Assembly: GCA_030867875.1 (NCBI GenBank)
Contig: JAOWCC010001634.1
Span: 39,389,403 to 39,453,402 of the forward strand
Length of the DNA stretch: 64,000 nt
Reading direction: 5' to 3'
Origin: Actinernus sp. WN-2022
Lineage: Eukaryota > Cnidaria > Anthozoa > Actiniaria > Actinernidae
Position numbers and translations under genes: made by a program. The notes below the pieces were generated by a model. The model was given only the letters and a program-made list of their open reading frames with translations, was not told where the DNA came from and searched no databases. This document shows positions 59,700 to 64,000 of this stretch, piece after piece. Each line of letters starts with the position of its first letter. Position 1 is the stretch's first letter.

Positions 59700-59890
59700 A
59701 TAATGCACCTTTTGCAGGAATGCTATGACGTGGGTTGTACTGGACATTCGAGGCAAAACAAATTTGACTTCATATATTTAAAGGCACTTGTACGAGATAA
59801 GTAGTGTTATTAAAGTATTTCCCATGGGATCATGAGCTCAATTCATTGGTTATTGAAGTAATATCACCATGTGACTGTTTCCTGAGATCA
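59700..59890. repeat. Dispersed repeat (reverse copy of the 28500/54480 family)
   Basis: ccttttgcaggaatgc, tgggttgtactgg, cttgtacgagataagtagtg and accatgtgactgtttcctg correspond to the reversed family landmarks at 8380-8645. It runs to within 70 bases of the DUS4L stop. Confidence 0.65.
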
Positions 59891-59959
59891 AGAGTGTCTG
59901 ATTTTCTAAGGCTATACAGTGATTGGCTTAGAAGTGTATTGGTCGTATTTCTGTCTTGT

Positions 59960-60036
59960 TTATCTAATGCCATAATTCTCCTGTAAGTAGTCCAACACTG
60001 CTGTTGTGCTCTTCAGTGAATTGAAAACCCTTCTCT
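59960..60036 (-). CDS. DUS4L: DUS4L last exon
   Basis: Acceptor tctattccag; stop taa at 59962-59960. Encodes RRVFNSLKSTTAVLDYLQEN then YGIR. The carried base completes Glu (ERRVFN, human EKRVFN). Confidence 0.94.
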
Positions 60037-62998
60037 CTGGAATAGACAAGAATATGATTATTACATATACATCTAGAGTTTAGAATTCTTGAAATAATAA
60101 TAATAATCTACCCTATGAAACAGGGAACTGCATGACTTTTGTACTACAATGTATATTGTACTGACTATACTCCAGTGGTTGCAATAACTTTAAGTAGGAC
60201 GCACTGAAGAAAAAATAGGTGGCTGATTGAACAAGGGTGCTTAAGCCTCTAGGGGGTTCAAATTGTAAGTTAAGAATACACGGATAAAATCATTGGTCAC
60301 TGGTGCCTATTGAAACTACTGAACAGATACTCATTTCTAAAACTGACCTGCTTTTACAGCAATTTTTTCCATCATGTAGATCAGATGATGGTGGAATGTC
60401 GTGAATGGAGTGCCAAGTGACAGAGAGATGTCAATCTAAAAAAAAACATTCTGTAAGCAGTGTTTGATCCAAGTGTAACATGTACAATGAAGGATTTGGA
60501 AAAATGTGTGCTATTAATTGTCCCAGTGGGTTGTTAATTCACTCCTGCACCCTTAAATTAAAGTCCACTGTCCAACAGCAATCTCAATCCCTGATGTCCA
60601 ACTTCCTTGTTCCAATGAATGTGAATGCATCCCTCTCTTTATTAAAATGCATGGTGTAATTGTACAACTGTATTTGGGCTTATATGATCATATATCACCT
60701 TACAGTACAGTGTAGGACTGGTCTAGAATGCAAACTTTCCTTTTCAAGTCGGGGGGGAAATGAGGATCCTTAACTTACCACATGGACTGAGCAAGCAATA
60801 GACCCCATTTCAGACCACATGACTTTTCCCTTGAGTAATGCTTTTTTGTTTTTCTGTATCCAAAGTGGAAATGTACCAGTTTTTATAATTGGAAAACAAA
60901 TTAAAGCACTGAATCCTCAGGAGAACTGTCATGTGGTCTACACGTATGAGTTTAATAAGAGTTTATTAATGTATTTATATTATGGCTCAAAAGTATTCAA
61001 AACCTGCTTTGATTCAATATTGCTTACAGGAAGTTGTGGACTGGAAACTGACCAATCATGCAATGTAGCTCACAAAGTTAACCAACCATAAAAATACCAA
61101 CCTCATTCCCAAGGGTCTTTGCATATGCAATCTAATATGGTGTCGAATTTAAACTTGCTTTCGATGTCATCTTGGATTTAAGGCATCAAAGGACCCTTCT
61201 GAATGAGGCTGAATAAATGCATTCATGACTCCGACCTATTCGAAAAATGGTGTCCAATTTAATTAACTATTGTTTAAGACTGACTAGCCTCGCTTACACG
61301 TTCAAAAGCTTTTGTTTGTACTGACTAGCCTCGTGTTCACGTTACCAGGACAATAGCTTTTTAAATTGGACGCCATTTTTCGAATGGGTCTATAGTAGCT
61401 TACCCAATCCATGATGCACTGCAAGGGAGTGGTCTCGTAACCAGCATACATTGCAGGGTTATTAAGAATACCTCGCGCAGCCATCACACCTATCAAGACA
61501 TGGGTTGGACTTTGAACATTTTAAATTTATTATTTTGACAAGATCGCATATAAATGACAATATACATGGATACAGTACAGTTTTATGAAGCCACTTAGTG
61601 TTACTACAGCTGTAACCGGGACGACTTAGATAACAAGAACTAAACACACTGCAATTTAACGACAAGAAAGCATTCCAAAGTATAAATCCTAGCATATCCA
61701 GGTGCTTTTCTTCATTCGAAAGACTTTGATTTCAGAACTATATAGTCAACGAAATTTGCCTTTTACTGGACCAAAGCTCGAGCAAGTTGAAATGCTATGA
61801 GTTTTGTACTCAACACAGATTGGATGAAATAACCGTAAGTTTGAATGGTTTGTTTTCATTCTGCAATGTGATTGGTTCTTGTTGTCTAAGTGGTTACAGT
61901 AATTGACATACCATTGACTCCTGTTGCTTCATGAACATCTATAATATCACTTTCACATCTGATGTCTCCATTTGCAACCACAGGGACAGAAACACTCTCC
62001 TTTACCTTTGATTGAGGCAAAATAATGCTATTATATACACATAATTTTGACTTCACTAGTCAACCTTTTTTAGGATGTCTTTTGGCTTCTGGTCCTGTTT
62101 AGTTTCTATTTTTGTTTTACAGAGTTTTGGTATTATCTGTTAACACACTTCCACTGTAGCTTACCATTCAATAATTTTAGAAGCCTATTATAGTGAAAGC
62201 TACATCCAGTACTGATGCATTATGCAAGTTCCCTTTTCCCAATTAACTTACCAAATGAATACCTTGAGATACCAGTTTTGTGTTGTATTTCATCATCTTA
62301 CCAGTTTGATGACCTCCCAGTTTGGTGGCTCTGCTCTCTGTTTGGTGGTTCTCGCATGAATAGCTATCCATGACACACCTGCATGCTCTGCCTGTCTGCA
62401 CAGTTCTACAGTTTTTCTGTTTAAGAAAATGGATTTCTCCGTCATTTTCTGGATAGCAATTGGGGACCGGACATTATTTAGTGGTAAGGGGGGGGCTACT
62501 ACATTGTAGTTCTCTGGTCTAAAAAAATAAGCCTATAAATAAGCCATAGTTAGTGTGCTTAATTAAAAAAAATCTGGCTCCCCCCTATAAAAGAGAAGCA
62601 TAAAAAAAACTGACCCCCCCCTAAATGGGCACATAAACAAATAGTGGCATGCAGCCCCCCTACAAGTCTAGTCCCCCCCCCCCCCCCGTACTGCTAAATA
62701 ATGTCCGGTCCCTTACCAAGTTTTATGCCTGCAAGATCTTAACCCTATAATCAAAATTCATATATAAGTTCTATGATACCTTAGAACAATACCATATACC
62801 TGTGATAAAGATGATGCTTTAAATAAATTATTTATGTATCTACCACCAAACTGATACACTAACCTTGGGTCTTTATGAATCCTTATCTTAATGGAGACTG
62901 GTAGGTCACAAACTCGTGATTTTGTTTGCTGAACAATGTCCTGAATCAGCTCGGGGCGTTTGATGAGATATGCTCCATACCCCTCCTGTAAGGCCCAC
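59960..62998 (-). CDS. DUS4L: tRNA-dihydrouridine synthase 4-like, C-terminal part (6 exons)
   Basis: Six minus-strand exons chain in phase: 62998-62864, 62416-62302, 62005-61912, 61489-61404, 60435-60348 and 60036-59960. Known role: Dus4/DUS4L reduces uridine to dihydrouridine at positions 20a/20b of cytosolic tRNA using FMN and NADPH. Seen here: WALQEGYGAYLIKRPEL, SIKIRIHKDPR (conserved Lys), VSWIAIHARTTKQR (conserved His, with Ala where human has Gly), VPVVANGDI and GVMAARGILNNPAM (FMN phosphate-binding strands), ETTPLQCIMDW, FHHHLIYMMEKI and ERRVFNSLKSTTAVLDYL, in DUS4L order. The N-terminal exons, with the catalytic Cys motif NCGCPQ, are not in 62999-64000. The gene is convergent with LSM3. 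Confidence 0.95.
60348..60435 (-). CDS. DUS4L: DUS4L exon
   Basis: Acceptor tttttttag and donor agcag|gtcagt. Encodes IDISLSLGTPFTTFHHHLIY then MMEKIAVKA, parallel to VDIALELGTPY and FHQHLMYMMEK in human. Confidence 0.95.
61098..61390. repeat. Foldback fragments in a DUS4L intron
   Basis: aacctcattcccaagggtctttgc near 61100 is partly inverted near 61190-61210 (ggacccttctgaatgaggct). aaaatggtgtccaatttaa near 61247 pairs with ttaaattggacgccattttt near 61360. Related to the CTCGTTCCCAGGGTCTT family. Confidence 0.6.
61404..61489 (-). CDS. DUS4L: DUS4L exon
   Basis: Acceptor tcttgatag and donor gattgg|gtaagc. Encodes VMAARGILNNPAMYAGYETT then PLQCIMDW, matching DGVMVARGLLANPAMFAGYE and CIWDW in human. 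Confidence 0.96.
61740..61905. mobile_element. Reversed copy of the 15079/35360 MITE family
   Basis: ccttttactggacc, gctcgagcaagttgaaatgct, ttgtactcaacac and aatgtgattggttctt...gttgtctaag correspond in reverse to the copies at 15079 and 35360. It ends at tggttacagtaattg, just before the DUS4L exon at 61912. Confidence 0.7.
61912..62005 (-). CDS. DUS4L: DUS4L exon
   Basis: Acceptor caatcaaag and donor caatg|gtatgt. Encodes VKESVSVPVVANGDIRCESD then IIDVHEATGVN. ANGDI is the FMN-contacting strand. Confidence 0.94.
62302..62416 (-). CDS. DUS4L: DUS4L exon
   Basis: Acceptor ttaaacag and donor aaactg|gtaaga. Encodes KTVELCRQAEHAGVSWIAIH then ARTTKQRAEPPNWEVIKL. The His of the IHART segment is the conserved catalytic-pocket His. 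Confidence 0.95.
62464..62712. mobile_element. 249-base MITE (GGGACCGGACATTATTTAG ends)
   Basis: gggaccggacattatttag at 62464 is inverted as ctaaataatgtccggtccc at about 62694-62712. Poly-G and poly-C runs lie just inside the ends. It starts 48 bases upstream, in gene sense, of the DUS4L exon at 62302-62416. Confidence 0.85.
62864..62998 (-). CDS. DUS4L: DUS4L exon (first in window)
   Basis: Acceptor attctgaag then g|tgg; donor ccaag|gttagt. Encodes WALQEGYGAYLIKRPELIQD then VCDLPVSIKIRIHKDP. One carried base precedes Trp, consistent with a preceding CPQR codon split. Confidence 0.93.
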
Positions 62999-63760
62999 CT
63001 TCAGAATACAAGGGTAACAGGGGTTTCATTATTTATTGAGGAAGGGGTTGGAACATTTTGTGTACTAGATAGTGAGATGACTTGGATCATAATAAGCCGC
63101 CTCAATTATTATAAACCCTGTATTCATGAAAACTTCCCAAAACATTATTTTGTTAAAAATTAAGTAACCTAGTTTGTCAACATTTTTGTTACAAAATTAT
63201 CAGTTTAGCATATGGTGCACACCAGTGTTAGGGTGACAAATGTCATTAACTAGTCTGTTCTCTGCAGCTGTTAATCAACAGTTTCACAGCACATGAACAA
63301 CACAAAACTCTGTACCAAATTTACTGAAAATCCTTCAACAACGAATAATCTTACATACCAGTAATCTTTATACTCCTGACAATCTTCAACAAATTGAAGT
63401 TCGTTTTTTTCTCTACCTTCATTACACTCTCAGACTACAAAATTGACTTAACTGTGGGGAGCTGAGCTGTGGTGAGCTGCGTGCTCAACTACATTGTAAT
63501 AGCAGTAATTAATCTGCATTACCAAAAATGTTTATAACTAATGACCTGGATCACCAAATGCATTTTAAAATCAACTTGGATTACCAAATATTTTTAAGAC
63601 CCCAGTACTGCTGTTGGTGATGTTGGTCAGTGGTCGCCCGCAGCAATAATTTTATATGTATTGGTCCCCCTGTGTTGTAGTTGTTGGGTCCGCCATATTG
63701 GAATCGAATAAACAAGTTGTTATCCCAAGTTCAGGCTCTATGCCAGAAGTGGTTTAAACA
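62999..63760. other. DUS4L upstream intron, no exon seen
   Basis: Searched on the minus strand for the NCGCPQ-containing exon and not found. AT-rich, with a candidate LTR region toward 63600-63760. Confidence 0.5.
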
Positions 63761-64000
63761 ATGGCAAATATCAAAAGACCCGAACTGAAGCTAACAGGTA
63801 ATGTGTCAGAGAACTTTAAGAACTTTGAGCTGCGTTTCAATGATTACTGCAAATTATCGAGATTTGGCTAAAGATCTGAGCACTGAGCAAAGTGCACATT
63901 ATAAGAGCCCGAAGATGGAAATTTCAGCCCTACGGTCCTCTATGCCTGATGAGGCACTGTCAGTTATAAGGTACACAATTGAGCCACAACTCAGGGAGGA
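63761..64000 (+). pseudogene. LTR-retrotransposon gag start, frameshifted, cut by the window
   Basis: ATG at 63761 opens MANIKRPELKLTGNVSENFK and NFELRFNDYC, typical of the start of Gypsy-type gag. After about 63850 the frame shifts and continues DLAKDLSTEQSAHYKSPKME and ISALRSSMPDEALSVIRYTI to the window edge. A single indel separates the two. Upstream LTR boundaries were not identified. The rest of the element is outside the window. Confidence 0.65.

Overview
The window is eukaryotic nuclear DNA, most likely from a cnidarian and probably a stony coral or sea anemone. It has short exons with standard GT-AG splice sites, long introns packed with foldback (MITE-type) repeats, tRNA-derived SINEs, decayed non-LTR and Gypsy-type retroelements, and several minisatellites. 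The taxonomic call is an inference from gene similarity and repeat style. Almost none of the real coding sequence lies in long open frames; the four genes were assembled by chaining exons whose splice phases agree.

Region 1 (1-33017, + strand) is the 3' part of a supervillin-like gene. Eighteen coding exons (3061-33017, 2247 coding bases, 748 codons plus stop, every junction in phase) encode the end of the first gelsolin repeat, the following gelsolin-like repeats and a C-terminal villin headpiece. The N-terminal half lies upstream of the window. Its introns hold most of the repeat content: a 2.3 kb, 25-bp minisatellite (15238-17540) grown inside a MITE copy, a 23-bp minisatellite (25893-26465), nested inverted-repeat transposons (6948-7477, 10711-12601), SINEs and a decayed ORF1-like coding region (19320-20650).

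Region 2 (33018-39251) is intergenic. It holds a 68-bp satellite, several MITEs, a SINE fragment and a truncated LINE.

Region 3 (39252-45483, + strand) is a four-exon gene for a 205-residue secreted, cysteine-rich protein of no family I recognise. Twelve of its 13 cysteines form two successive copies of one six-cysteine pattern. Its first intron carries a broken antisense Gypsy-type retroelement.

Region 4 (45484-51981) is intergenic, with a LINE fragment, a two-copy 0.5 kb duplication and a long inverted-repeat element just upstream of the next gene.

Region 5 (51982-58702, + strand) is a complete LSM3 gene of three exons and 100 residues. Exon 2 sits between two foldback repeats, each within 25 bases of a splice site. 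Intron 2 also carries a pogo/Tigger-like MITE.

Region 6 (59960-62998, - strand) holds the last six exons of a DUS4L-type tRNA-dihydrouridine synthase, convergent with LSM3. Its 5' exons are outside the window or beyond the retroelement that begins near 63761.

The genes do not form a pathway; as usual in animal genomes they are independent neighbours. I found no bacterial-type system, CRISPR array or operon. The most unusual biology is in the repeats and in the unrecognised cysteine-rich secreted protein.
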